From CAYRGG01 sp964423745 (GTDB taxonomy: Bacteria; Pseudomonadota; Gammaproteobacteria; Competibacterales; Competibacteraceae), in the NCBI GenBank assembly GCA_964423745.1, contig CAYRGG010000017.1, positions 9,789-73,788 on the forward strand: 64,000 nucleotides of DNA, written 5' to 3'. Positions 44,374-53,970 of the stretch are shown here, one piece after another. Numbering within the stretch: position 1 is the stretch's first letter; each line of letters begins with the position of its first letter. The translations under genes were made by a program, and so were the position numbers. The notes beneath the pieces were generated by a model. That model was not told where the DNA came from and made no database searches. It was given only the letters and a program-made list of their open reading frames with translations.

Positions 44374-45636
44374 ATGAGCGATTTTCTTACGCTACTGACT
44401 TTGCTGGTTTTTTCTGGGTTATTTTCTGGTTCTGAAACAGCCTTAACGGCGCTATCGTTGGCGCGGGTGAATGGATTATACAAGGAAAAACGGCGTGGCG
44501 CTCAGGCGTTGATGCGTTTAAAGAGCAAACCCACGCAGATGCTTATTACCTTGCTCATCGGCAATAATCTGGTGAATGTCGCCGCATCAGCCATCGCCAC
44601 CGTGATTGCCGTAGAACGCTTAGGTAATTTAGGCCCAAGTGTCGCCGTAGGGGCGCTTACCCTGGTGATATTGATGTTTGGCGAAGTAACCCCCAAGAGT
44701 CTCGCATTGCGTTACGCAGAGCGTATTTCTTTGGCGGTTGCACCCATGATATTAGGTTTTCGCTGGCTGGTATTTCCATTGGTGTGGCTGTTAGAGCACT
44801 TTACCACCTGGATTCACCGCTATATGGGTCTGCGTAATGATCCCACTGTAACTGAATCTGAACTCATCAGCTTGCTCGAGCATGGCGCCGAAGAAGGGGC
44901 TATCGAGCGGGAAGAACGCGCCATCATTGAGCGCGTTTTTGAGTTTGGGGATCTCAAAGTTAAAGACGTGATGACCCATCGTCAGCAAATTTTTGCCCTT
45001 GACGGCAGTCGCTCTATTCAAGATGTACTACCGGAAATTTTAGAAGAATCCTATTCGCGGGTTCCTATCTTCCAAGACCATCCCGATGATATACGTCGCA
45101 TTGTTTATTTACGGGATGTCTTGCAAGCGATTGCTAATAACAATCTGGATGTGCCACTCAATCAAATTTCTCGGGAAGTCCTGTTTGTGCCTGAGAATCA
45201 ACCCATCGATGAATTATTTTCTACCTTAGGTCGGGCCAAGCGTCATATGGCCATTGTGGTGGATGAATACGGTGGCCTACAGGGCTTAGTGACCTTAGAG
45301 GATCTGTTAGAGGAATTGGTGGGAGAAATCTACGACGAAACCGATGAAATGCCTCTGGAAATGAAAGTACTTTCGGACCATCAAATTGCGGTGAGCGGGA
45401 CGGTAGAGTTGCGGGTCGTAGAGGATTTTTTTCATATACAACTTCCGGGTAAACCCACTGATACGGTAAGTCTTTGGATACTGACTCGTACCGAACGCAT
45501 TCCAGATATCGGTGAGCAGCTCATCATTGATGGTCTAGATATTAAAGTAGAAAAGGCATCCCATCGCCGTATTCATCAAGTTATCCTAAGCCAAGCCCAA
45601 CCCGAATTGTCAAATCAAAATGTTGTTTCTGCTTGA
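44374..45636 (+). CDS. CNNM/CorC (HlyC/CorC) family transport protein
   Basis: 420 residues. DUF21/CNNM membrane domain (about 1-180, SGLFSGSETALTALS near 14), two CBS domains (about 198-315, VKDVMTHRQQ near 190, VVDEYGGLQGLVTLEDLLEELVGEI near 292) and a CorC_HlyC domain at the end. Likely Mg2+/divalent cation handling. Starts 10 nt after pap, so they may be cotranscribed. Confidence 0.92.
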   Translation: MSDFLTLLTLLVFSGLFSGSETALTALSLARVNGLYKEKRRGAQALMRLKSKPTQMLITLLIGNNLVNVAASAIATVIAVERLGNLGPSVAVGALTLVILMFGEVTPKSLALRYAERISLAVAPMILGFRWLVFPLVWLLEHFTTWIHRYMGLRNDPTVTESELISLLEHGAEEGAIEREERAIIERVFEFGDLKVKDVMTHRQQIFALDGSRSIQDVLPEILEESYSRVPIFQDHPDDIRRIVYLRDVLQAIANNNLDVPLNQISREVLFVPENQPIDELFSTLGRAKRHMAIVVDEYGGLQGLVTLEDLLEELVGEIYDETDEMPLEMKVLSDHQIAVSGTVELRVVEDFFHIQLPGKPTDTVSLWILTRTERIPDIGEQLIIDGLDIKVEKASHRRIHQVILSQAQPELSNQNVVSA

Positions 45637-45713
45637 TAATATGTATAGCCGAAAGTTATTCAGTATTAGGTATTTAACTTGAAAGTCAGGCACACAGCAA
45701 AGGTTAAACGGTT

Positions 45714-46226
45714 ATGGCAAAACAGTTGCTGATTCTCCGCCATGCCAAATCAGCATGGGGCACCGAAACAGGATCGGATTTTGAACGACCGCTAGCAAAA
45801 CGCGGTCAACGGGATGCGCCACGTATGGGCCATTGGTTGAGCCAACAGGGTTTAATACCTGATTATGTGGTCAGTTCGCCCGCCCTCCGGGCAAAACAAA
45901 CTGCCCTTGAGGTTTGTAAAGCGTTAAAACTCGATGCGACGGTTTTGCACTGGGATAGCCGCATCTATGAGGCTTCTCCAGGAATTTTGCTCCAGGTTTT
46001 GGCGAGTTGTTCTGCGCTGGTTCAAGTGGTGCTGCTGGTGGGGCATAACCCTGGATTAGAATTACTACTCCGTTATCTATGTAAAGACATACCTCTTCCC
46101 GCTGACGGCAAATTACTACCGACGGCAACTTTGGCCCATGTGGAGACGTCCGATGATTGGACCCAGCTAGATCCTGGCGTAGGACGTCTACGCTCCCTGA
46201 TAAGACCCCGTTCGTTGGCTGATTAA
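45714..46226 (+). CDS. sixA: Phosphohistidine phosphatase SixA
   Basis: 170 residues. RHG motif LILRHAKSAW near 6-15 (catalytic His), ERPLAKRGQRDA, SSPALRAKQTA, and the second His in VGHNPGLE near 109. Typical SixA length; acts on phosphohistidine in phosphotransfer proteins. In E. coli it works on PTS-Ntr; no partner is seen here. Confidence 0.9.
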   Translation: MAKQLLILRHAKSAWGTETGSDFERPLAKRGQRDAPRMGHWLSQQGLIPDYVVSSPALRAKQTALEVCKALKLDATVLHWDSRIYEASPGILLQVLASCSALVQVVLLVGHNPGLELLLRYLCKDIPLPADGKLLPTATLAHVETSDDWTQLDPGVGRLRSLIRPRSLAD

Positions 46227-46243
46227 AGCAGTGAATTGACAGT

Positions 46244-47200
46244 TTGCGAAACAACAACACTAAAGATCGGTTGAGTCAATGGCTGACTGGTTTAGAAATT
46301 TTTGTCTGTGCTCTCAGCGTTTTTGGATTTGCCAGCAAATTCGGATGGCTTTTTGAGTTAACGTCTCATTTTCGTGTTCAGTACTTCTTTGTCTTAGTTA
46401 TCGTCGCCATCTGGCTAGCCGGTTTAAAAAAGCCCGTTGCAGCCATAGTCTGCGCAGTGTTTGCCTTTGTTAATTTAACCTTGATCGCGCCATTTTATAT
46501 GCCGAGAGGCGCTACGGCGCAGGACAACAGCGCGCCGGTGCTGAGGGCATTTCTTCTCAACGTAAACTCGAGCAACCAACAATATGGCCAGGTTATCCAG
46601 ACAATCATTGCCCATGATGCGCACTTGGTTGTGTTGTTAGAGGTCACTCCAACCTGGGCCCATGAGCTGCAGCCTTTGCAAAGGCACTACCCCTACCGTC
46701 TTCTTGCGCCGCAACCGGACAATTTTGGTATCGCCTTGCTGAGTAAATTGCCTTGGAAAACGGCGTATATCGACTATTTTGAAACCCTCAATAGACCTGC
46801 TGTAGTTGCACACCTAAAGATTCACGGTCAACAGCTGACGTTGCTGGGCGCCCATCCGTCACCACCCATGACGCCACCTATGGCTAGGCAGCGCAATCAT
46901 CAGTTACAGGCAATAGCCCGTTTTTTGCGTCCTAAAGACCATGCGGTCTTAGTATTGGGTGATCTTAATATTACCCCCTGGTCCTATTATTTTGGGCAAC
47001 TGTTAAAAAACGCCAGCCTGCGCAACAGTGCCCATGGTTGGGGTGTGATGCCCTCTTGGCCCACGAGCTTTCCCGTTTTATGGATTCCCATCGATCATTG
47101 TTTAGTATCAGAGGCTATTACTATTCATCGAAGACGCAATGGTCCTGACATGGGTTCAGATCATTATCCTGTGATTGTAGACTTTTCTCTTAGTCCTTAA
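46244..47200 (+). CDS. Endonuclease/exonuclease/phosphatase family membrane protein
   Basis: 318 residues. Three N-terminal helices (about 12-90), then a probably periplasmic EEP domain with VVLLEVTPTWA near 128, LGAHPSPPMTP near 202, LGDLNITPWS near 240 and GSDHYPVIVDF near 305 (Glu, Asp-Asn, Asp-His catalytic set). Substrate unknown. Starts with TTG at 46244, 18 nt after sixA; no better start was found in frame. Confidence 0.85.
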   Translation: MRNNNTKDRLSQWLTGLEIFVCALSVFGFASKFGWLFELTSHFRVQYFFVLVIVAIWLAGLKKPVAAIVCAVFAFVNLTLIAPFYMPRGATAQDNSAPVLRAFLLNVNSSNQQYGQVIQTIIAHDAHLVVLLEVTPTWAHELQPLQRHYPYRLLAPQPDNFGIALLSKLPWKTAYIDYFETLNRPAVVAHLKIHGQQLTLLGAHPSPPMTPPMARQRNHQLQAIARFLRPKDHAVLVLGDLNITPWSYYFGQLLKNASLRNSAHGWGVMPSWPTSFPVLWIPIDHCLVSEAITIHRRRNGPDMGSDHYPVIVDFSLSP

Positions 47201-47246
47201 GGGCAAGTAAACGGAATTGGAAATCATCAAAGACTTCATTTGATTA

Positions 47247-47277
47247 CATCCAGACTACAAAGCCTGTAGCCTGGATG
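47247..47277. repeat. Imperfect palindrome CATCCAG...CTGGATG
   Basis: CATCCAG-A-CTACA / TGTAG-C-CTGGATG with a 5-nt loop. Resembles common gammaproteobacterial intergenic palindromes of the TGTAGCCTGGATG type; may also terminate the convergent genes. No T-run follows. Confidence 0.45.
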
Positions 47278-47309
47278 GGATACAATGAAATCTAAAGCGC
47301 AAAACTTTA

Positions 47310-49736
47310 CTATGCCGTTTCTGCGGGAGCCGCCAGATCAAATTCTTTGGTTTCTCCGCCTATTAATTCGTGGTATTCACCTCCGACTCCGATTCTGATG
47401 GGTTTTTGCCGCGGTTTGATACTGGTTACCTTGAGCTTGTCATGGTTGATAACCAGCATCAGAAGATGATCCCGGTAGCGAATACGCATGCGCAGTTGGC
47501 GTATTTCATCGGGTAGACAGGGATCAAAGCGAAGCGCATCGCCGTGCATTTCGATACCCGTGTAGCCCTGCTGAATCAAATCAACGCTGCCTGCCATGGC
47601 CCCCAGATGAATACCCTCTTTAGTGGTTCCACCCTGAGAATCTGAAATATCACTCTCCAAGGCTTCGGTGAAGAATTTCCAGGAACTCGCCCGGTCAGAG
47701 CGAGCTAGCACCCAAGAATGCACAATACGGCTTAGGGTAGAACCGTGGGAGGTGCGATGCATGTAGTAATCGATATTCTTCGGGATAGAGGATACATCGA
47801 ATTCATAGCCGAGTTTTTGCAAAAGCTCTTCAATGGCTTCCGGTGAAAACAGATAAAAGAGCATTAACACATCGCCCTGTTTAGACAATTTGTAGTTATT
47901 AGCGCTATCACCTTCGGCTTCTAAAATCCGGTCCATACGATGGATGTCACCGTATTTCTCCCGGTAGGCGTCCCAGTCCAGTTCTTCCAGCTTTTCATAG
48001 CCTTCGAATTGGCTAATGATCCCGTCATCGTGAAAACAGACACGCATTTTGTGGGTAATATCTTGCCAGTGATTCAATTCTTCTTGGCTTAAATTGATAG
48101 CTTTGCAAATTTCCTTGCTGCGATAATCCGATAACAGATCCATCAGTTCTATGGCTCGGGACAACACCCAAACCGCCATGATGTTGGTATAGGCGTTGTT
48201 ATTCAAGCCGCCTTTGTCGGAATTCGGATAGGCTTCGTGGTATTCGTCGGGACCCATGACGCCTAAAATCTCATAACGGTCCAGTTTAGGATTGTAGGTG
48301 GCGATACTGGCCCAGAAACGCGCGATTTCCAAAAACATCTCCGCCCCGTGATAGGACAAAAATTCCATATCCAAAGTAGCTTGGAAATATTGCCAGACGT
48401 TATAGGCGATGGCTAAATTAACGTGGCGCTGCAAATGGCTGCTGTCTGGTAGCCAGCGTCCCGAGCGGGGATTGAGGTGTACGGTTTGGGTTTCTTCGCG
48501 GCCATTGCTACCGCTCTGCCAGGGGTACATGGCGCCCCGATAGCCTGCTCGTTGCGCTGCCGCACGGGCTTCGTCAAGACGCCGACAGCGATACAATAAT
48601 AACGCGCGAGTGATCTCAGGAATGCGGAAATTCAATAAAGGAAAAATAAACAATTCATCCCAAAAGACATGACCACGATAGGCTTCGCCATGCCAACCCC
48701 GGGCAGGTACGCCCACATCCAATTCCGCCGTATGGGGAGAAACCGTCTGCAGGAGATGGAGCAGGTGCAAGCGCACAATCATAGCCACCCGCTCCCCCTC
48801 GGGGTGAGCAAACTCGCCTTCCGAGTTAAATCGACGGCCTAAGAGTTGCCAGGCGATACGGTGTTTTTCCAGCAGCGCATCAAAACTGCCGGCTCGGGTC
48901 AGGGCTTTACGGCTATCATGACCACATTCGGAAATGGCGGGATCCCTAGAGGTAAATAAAGAAACCGTCTTTTCAATAGCGACAGAACTGCCTTGTTCCA
49001 TATACAGTGTAATATCGTCGGCGATATAGCCCGGTTCTTCCACCTTATGGCGTTCGGTCACCTGGGGTTCGCCCCGCTGAAAAACCCGGGTTCTGGCGGA
49101 TTGGGCAATACGTAGTTCCGATTGGGTAGTTTGTACTTTTAGAAAAATGGTATCTTCGTTGACAATTCGGGTTTCTAAGGGTTCTAGATGTTTATTGTTG
49201 AGGCTACGATAACGTTCTACCCCTGCGTTGATAACACGACCATCCAAAGCGGAACGTATTTCAATCAGGCCCGACCAATTTTCCGCGGTCAAGGTGGTTT
49301 CCAGAGCGGCCAAGTGGGGATTAGACATACTCACCAAGCGTCTTTCGCTGAGTCGCACAATACGGGCGTCTTTATCCTGGAAGCGAATTTGACGATGTAA
49401 AACACCCTGGCGAATGTCCAGCTCTTGACGATAGGATAACACGTCAACGCCTTGTAACCGGAACCAATTGCTACCGCCGATGCGAAAGGTTAAACAGAGC
49501 CAATTGGGTAAGTTGACCAAATCCTCATTTTGCACCGTGCGGCCTGCCATCTCCGTGTTAAGCCGGTTATAACCCCCAGCGAGATAGGTGCCTGGATAAT
49601 GGAACTCATCTGCCTCCGTCTCGGGTGCTGCGCCCCGGGTGCAAAAATAGCCATTCCCCAGGGTGCAGAGGGCTTCCCGCAGTCCTTCCCCGGCGGGATC
49701 AAAATCTTCGTAGACAATGGACCATCCATCAGACAT
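47310..49736 (-). CDS. GH65 disaccharide phosphorylase (maltose/trehalose/kojibiose type)
   Basis: 808 residues. N-terminal beta-sandwich (about 1-270), (alpha/alpha)6 barrel with HVFWDELFIFPLL near 355, catalytic acid Glu in VMGPDEYHEAYPN near 494, and the phosphate-binding HRTSHGSTLSRIVHSWVLAR near 655-674. Phosphorolysis gives glucose plus beta-glucose-1-phosphate, which is exactly the substrate of the upstream beta-phosphoglucomutase domain (TAATG, one-base overlap). Whether maltose, trehalose or trehalose-6-phosphate is the substrate cannot be told by eye; the attached trehalose phosphatase domain favours a trehalose pathway. Confidence 0.9.
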   Translation of the reverse strand: MSDGWSIVYEDFDPAGEGLREALCTLGNGYFCTRGAAPETEADEFHYPGTYLAGGYNRLNTEMAGRTVQNEDLVNLPNWLCLTFRIGGSNWFRLQGVDVLSYRQELDIRQGVLHRQIRFQDKDARIVRLSERRLVSMSNPHLAALETTLTAENWSGLIEIRSALDGRVINAGVERYRSLNNKHLEPLETRIVNEDTIFLKVQTTQSELRIAQSARTRVFQRGEPQVTERHKVEEPGYIADDITLYMEQGSSVAIEKTVSLFTSRDPAISECGHDSRKALTRAGSFDALLEKHRIAWQLLGRRFNSEGEFAHPEGERVAMIVRLHLLHLLQTVSPHTAELDVGVPARGWHGEAYRGHVFWDELFIFPLLNFRIPEITRALLLYRCRRLDEARAAAQRAGYRGAMYPWQSGSNGREETQTVHLNPRSGRWLPDSSHLQRHVNLAIAYNVWQYFQATLDMEFLSYHGAEMFLEIARFWASIATYNPKLDRYEILGVMGPDEYHEAYPNSDKGGLNNNAYTNIMAVWVLSRAIELMDLLSDYRSKEICKAINLSQEELNHWQDITHKMRVCFHDDGIISQFEGYEKLEELDWDAYREKYGDIHRMDRILEAEGDSANNYKLSKQGDVLMLFYLFSPEAIEELLQKLGYEFDVSSIPKNIDYYMHRTSHGSTLSRIVHSWVLARSDRASSWKFFTEALESDISDSQGGTTKEGIHLGAMAGSVDLIQQGYTGIEMHGDALRFDPCLPDEIRQLRMRIRYRDHLLMLVINHDKLKVTSIKPRQKPIRIGVGGEYHELIGGETKEFDLAAPAETA

Positions 49737-51316
49737 TAGGCATTCTCCTCTAACATGGGCATCAAGGCTTCTTCAAAAAAACGCCCAACCTCATCAGGGT
49801 CATTGATAAAATATTTTGCGGCGCTAGGTCTTGGACTATCCATGACCACGATGCCTATCCCGTCATCCTGCAACGCTTTAAACGCATCTTCATCGGTGAC
49901 ATCATCGCCAATGAACATGGGCACCACATCGGCTCGATCCAGTTCTAGGGCCTTCAGCAACCAATGTACGGCTTTACCTTTATGCCAATCGATATTGGGT
50001 TGCAGATCAAACACCTTTTTGCCATAGGTTTTTTTGATTTTGGGTTGAGCGCCAACCAGTTCATCCACAATGGTCTCCACATCGGCTATTTGGCCATCCG
50101 CGACACGACGGTAATGCACAGCGATAGAAAATTTCTTGCGTTCCACCAGGGAGCCTTCGATAGGCTGCAAACGTTCCCGCAAGGTTTGTTCGGCGGCGTC
50201 TAAGACCGGCAAAAAATCCAAGTCTTGCTGATTTTCGATACGTTTGCCGGCAGGTCCCGCGATATCGAAACCGTGGCTGCCGGCATAGAATAGCTCTTTA
50301 ACGCCCACCAGTTTCTGAACGTCCTGTAGGTCTCTACCGCTGATAATGGCAACGGTGCAGAGTTCGCTAAGACGCCGTACTGTGGCCCGCATGGTATCTG
50401 ATAAAATGGCCATTTCTGGGCGTTCCACGATGGGGGTTAGGGTGCCATCGTAATCGAGAAAAATGGCTAAATGCTTGCCTTTTAACTGTTCGGCTATACT
50501 GGCAAAATCCTTCAATGCTGAAGGTAAGGGGGCATTATCAGGTTGCGAAGCTGCGTCACTCACGTTCACCTCCGAAAGATCGCTGACCACCACATCTGCA
50601 CCATTTTGACTCAAGTCGTCTGGATGGCCGGTTCGGTCGACACCCAGGACGCAGCCAAACTGGCCATCGCGTCCCGCCTGGACACCCGAGATGGCGTCCT
50701 CCACAACAATACTGCGCCCTGGATCAACGCCTAATTCTTTAGCGGCTTCCAAAAATGTTTCTGGATCTGGTTTACCCTTAAGCCCAAGACGAGCAGCGTC
50801 GGTTCCGTCTACTTTCACTTGGAATAAATGGGTAAGCTTAGCCACTTCTAAAATGGTGGCGCAGTTTTTACTCGAAGAGACAATGGCTGTTTTGATACCC
50901 ACTTGAAGCAAGTTTTCCAGTAACTGCACCGATGAGGTATACACGTCTGCGCCATGTTTTTTTAAGCCTTCCAAAAACATGGGGTTCTTTTTATTGCCTA
51001 GCCCGCAGACGGTCTCTTGCTCAGGCGCATCGTCCGGTTCCCCATAAGGCAGATGAATATCCCGGGATTCAAGAAAGCTGCGCACTCCTTCATAGCGGGG
51101 TTTGCCGTCGACATACTGCCGATAATCCTCATTGCTATCAAACGGTTCATGTTTTTCGCCATGTTGCTCAGTCCGTTGGGCGAGATAATCGTCGAATAGC
51201 TTTTTCCAGGCGATGGAATGAATACGGGCAGTGTCGGTTATGACGCCGTCTAGATCAAAGATGACCGCATCATATTTTTCTGGTGAAATCGTCAAGGCGA
51301 CTGGTGGGTTACTCAT
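49736..51316 (-). CDS. Fusion of beta-phosphoglucomutase and trehalose-6-phosphate phosphatase
   Basis: 526 residues with two HAD domains. The first (about 1-245) is beta-phosphoglucomutase-like: nucleophile and acid/base in FDLDGVITDTA near 19-29, VSSSKNC near 142, KGKPDPETFL near 175 and VVEDAISGVQAG near 195. The second (about 270-520) is OtsB-like: FLDYDGTLTPIVERPE near 285, VAIISGRDL near 322, GSHGFDIAG near 344, HKGKAVHWLL near 445 and IGDDVTDEDAF near 463. Both Asp pairs are intact. First gene of a two-gene operon with GH65. Confidence 0.9.
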   Translation of the reverse strand: MSNPPVALTISPEKYDAVIFDLDGVITDTARIHSIAWKKLFDDYLAQRTEQHGEKHEPFDSNEDYRQYVDGKPRYEGVRSFLESRDIHLPYGEPDDAPEQETVCGLGNKKNPMFLEGLKKHGADVYTSSVQLLENLLQVGIKTAIVSSSKNCATILEVAKLTHLFQVKVDGTDAARLGLKGKPDPETFLEAAKELGVDPGRSIVVEDAISGVQAGRDGQFGCVLGVDRTGHPDDLSQNGADVVVSDLSEVNVSDAASQPDNAPLPSALKDFASIAEQLKGKHLAIFLDYDGTLTPIVERPEMAILSDTMRATVRRLSELCTVAIISGRDLQDVQKLVGVKELFYAGSHGFDIAGPAGKRIENQQDLDFLPVLDAAEQTLRERLQPIEGSLVERKKFSIAVHYRRVADGQIADVETIVDELVGAQPKIKKTYGKKVFDLQPNIDWHKGKAVHWLLKALELDRADVVPMFIGDDVTDEDAFKALQDDGIGIVVMDSPRPSAAKYFINDPDEVGRFFEEALMPMLEENA

Positions 51317-51781
51317 ACAAACTCCCCTAGAATGGGCTTATAGATTGGTCGGGCTGTTGCTGAAATTTTAGACCAGACCAAAGACAATTGGGACGGCTAA
51401 CTGTGCCCATGGGAGGGCTAACTGTGTCCAGGCTGAGAGGGGCTCTTTCCGACAAAGGGAAGGACAGAGTAAACAAATCAAGTTTTCCTCGGCGATGCTT
51501 GCTTAAAAGTATTAAACATTTGTATAAGCCCTATTATTATGGAAACTGATGTATGCACTTTGCTAACCAAAAGTCTAAGAGCAGGTGTTGCTAACAGCAT
51601 GTCTCAAAAACAACCTGCAAAAATGATGGTAGTTTGCAGGGTGTAAAGCAAGTGTTTAATCATGCTATTTTTGCCTTGCAAAGCTTAATTGTAAAATATT
51701 TCTTATTTAAGATGACCTAGAAAATAAGTGCTAAAGAAAGCCGTTTCTTAGTACGTCAATCCATTCTGGCGAGTAGTATAA
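51317..51781. other. Divergent intergenic region with a 20-bp tandem repeat
   Basis: 465 bp between the trehalose operon and patB. Two 20-bp units (51391-51410, 51411-51430) share GGCTAACTGTG-CCA. The rest is AT-rich promoter-like sequence without a gene. Confidence 0.5.
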
Positions 51782-52972
51782 ATGGCAAATGACCATCTCC
51801 ATAACCTCTTTAACTTCGATCAACCCATCGAGCGCCGTGGTGGAGACAGCATCAAGTGGCATAAACATGGCCGTGACGTACTACCCATGTGGGTGGCAGA
51901 TATGGATTTTCAGTCCCCTCCCGCCGTCATAGACGCTTTGCAAGCGCGTGTGGCGCAGGGTGTATTCGGGTATGGTAGGCCGCTGCCTGAGTTAATAGCA
52001 ACAATCTGTGAGCGGATGGAGCGCCTTTACAGCTGGCAAGTTGACCCAGATCAGGTGTTATTTTTACCCGGTTTGGTGTGCGGGCTTAATTTAGTCTGTC
52101 GCGCCCTTGGCGAACCCGGCGACGAGGTGTTAGTGCAAACGCCGGTTTATCCGCCTTTTCTTTCCGCGCCGGGTAATCAAGGTAAAAGACTTAAAACCGC
52201 TGAATTGTCATTGAGTGAACGCAATGGCAACCTCTATTATGAAATAGACTTTGATGCCTTCGAAAAAGCCATCACTCAACGCACGCGACTGTTTATACTT
52301 TGTCATCCTCATAATCCTGTGGGGCGCGTTTTTACACCCGAGGAAATAACTCGTCTTGCCGAGATCTGCGCTCGCCATAACCTCTATATTTGCTCAGATG
52401 AAGTGCATGGCGACCTCCTGCTAGATGATCGCCAACACAAGCCGTTTGCTTGTCAAGTCCCAGAGCTGGCTAGCCGCTGCATTACCTTAATGGCGCCTAG
52501 CAAGACATTTAATATCGCAGGGCTCGGCGCTAGCTTCGCTATCATTCAAGATCCCCAACTACGCCGTCAGGTCAAAGCCGCCGCCGCGGGGATTGTCACA
52601 GAGGTTAATATTCTCGCCTATGTGGCGGCCTTAGCCGCTTATCAACAAGGTCAGGAATGGTTGACGGCGCTATTGGGGTATTTAAATGGAAATCGGGATT
52701 TTCTTCTGACCTATATAGCGCAACACTTACCCGGTATTCGTTCAACCTGTCCCGAAGCTACCTATCTAGCTTGGCTCGATTGCCGTGCTGCCGACATCTC
52801 AGAAAATCCCCAATCTTTCTTTCTTCGCGAAGCAAAAGTAGCCTTTAATGATGGTGTCACCTTTGGTCCTGGCGGTAAGGGATTTGTACGGCTTAATTTT
52901 GGTTGTCCGCGGGCCACGTTAGAGATGGGTTTAGAACGCTTAAACAAAGCTTTAATGACGCAGGGAAAATGA
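51782..52972 (+). CDS. PatB/MalY-type PLP C-S lyase (cystathionine beta-lyase-like aminotransferase)
   Basis: 396 residues, fold-type I PLP enzyme. MPMWVADMDF-like entry (LPMWVADMDF near 32), CHPHNPVGRVF near 178, SDEVHGDL near 212 and the PLP lysine in APSKTFNIAGL near 240 are the MalY/PatB signature. Likely cleaves cystathionine or other cysteine conjugates to pyruvate, ammonia and a thiol. Monocistronic. Confidence 0.9.
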   Translation: MANDHLHNLFNFDQPIERRGGDSIKWHKHGRDVLPMWVADMDFQSPPAVIDALQARVAQGVFGYGRPLPELIATICERMERLYSWQVDPDQVLFLPGLVCGLNLVCRALGEPGDEVLVQTPVYPPFLSAPGNQGKRLKTAELSLSERNGNLYYEIDFDAFEKAITQRTRLFILCHPHNPVGRVFTPEEITRLAEICARHNLYICSDEVHGDLLLDDRQHKPFACQVPELASRCITLMAPSKTFNIAGLGASFAIIQDPQLRRQVKAAAAGIVTEVNILAYVAALAAYQQGQEWLTALLGYLNGNRDFLLTYIAQHLPGIRSTCPEATYLAWLDCRAADISENPQSFFLREAKVAFNDGVTFGPGGKGFVRLNFGCPRATLEMGLERLNKALMTQGK

Positions 52973-53012
52973 AAGGAACTAGATATTTTGTATCAAACCA
53001 CCTTTAGCCAAT

Positions 53013-53507
53013 TTAGCCAAGCTTTACAACGGAGCCGAATATGGTTTTCAAAGCCTCTCTTCTAAAAGAAAAAATTTTTATCAACTGGGGCTTTATAACT
53101 AGCGGATGTATTAATCTTCCGAGAACACCCAGAGGTAGTTGATAAGTCACTTTATCCGTCATTACTATTCCATGTGCGGTTTCTTTAAAATGGTGCTCGT
53201 GATACCACAATTTGTAGGGGCCGACTCTTTGCTCATCGATAAAAAATTTTTCAAAACTAATATGTTTGATTTCAGTAACCCAGTTGGAACGTATTCCGGG
53301 AAAAAGACCTATTCTATAAGTGATTATCTGCCCTTCGTACATGGAATCCAACAAGTCTGATGTCATCTTAAAACCCATGTAGGCCGGCGTAATCTTAGCC
53401 AGGTTTTTGGGTGAGCAAAAAAAAGGCCACGCCTCTTTGAGTGAAACTGGCAATTCCTGCTGTGTGGTTAAGGTATAAACACCCGAATGTGTTTTGATGG
53501 TAATCAT
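53013..53507 (-). CDS. SRPBCC family protein
   Basis: 164 residues. START/Bet v1-like fold: LPVSLKEAWPFFCSPKNLAKITP near 19, YRIGLFPGIRSNWVTEI near 64, EHHFKETAHGIVMTDKVTYQLPLG near 104 and a C-terminal helix. Similar to the ligand-binding SRPBCC proteins often encoded next to DNA photolyases or cyclases; ligand unknown. Convergent with patB. Confidence 0.8.
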   Translation of the reverse strand: MITIKTHSGVYTLTTQQELPVSLKEAWPFFCSPKNLAKITPAYMGFKMTSDLLDSMYEGQIITYRIGLFPGIRSNWVTEIKHISFEKFFIDEQRVGPYKLWYHEHHFKETAHGIVMTDKVTYQLPLGVLGRLIHPLVIKPQLIKIFSFRREALKTIFGSVVKLG

Positions 53508-53674
53508 TGTTTTACTTTATTTTCTCAAATTGAGACCACGCAACCCTATTAGGTTCCTTATCAGACAGCCCATGGAAGCAGAAAGAAAGATCACAAACCA
53601 AGCAACAAGAAACGACACGGATGCAAAAATTAACCATCAAAGATTTTAATTTTATACAACAAGAGGTTAATTGA

Positions 53675-53911
53675 ATGACATTTTATAAATTTATACTGAC
53701 TTGCGGAATAATTGGTGTTATAGGGCTTCCTTTCGTAATAATTGGCGCAGGTCACGGACTCATTGAGGCCATGTCGATCAATGATTATGAGGCAGCAACA
53801 CGAAACATTGTGTTTTTGCTGATGCACGCTTTGTTTTTTGTTCTTTCAGTTCTTATTACATGGAACCGTAAATTTTTGAAAGAGTATTTGGAACAAAAAG
53901 TGAGTCATTAA
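53675..53911 (+). CDS. Small two-helix membrane protein, 78 aa, unknown
   Basis: Two hydrophobic helices (about 5-30 and 47-65) separated by a short polar loop, basic C-terminal tail. No family recognised. It is followed by a clear terminator, which supports a real transcript. Confidence 0.6.
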   Translation: MTFYKFILTCGIIGVIGLPFVIIGAGHGLIEAMSINDYEAATRNIVFLLMHALFFVLSVLITWNRKFLKEYLEQKVSH

Positions 53912-53924
53912 ATATCTCCGTAAT

Positions 53925-53950
53925 AAGCTCCCCATAAATCGGGGAGCTTT
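53925..53950 (+). terminator. Rho-independent terminator after the small membrane protein
   Basis: Perfect 9-bp stem AAGCTCCCC / GGGGAGCTT with a 7-nt loop, followed by a short T-run. Confidence 0.75.
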
Positions 53951-53970
53951 GAACACTAGTAAACGTATCA

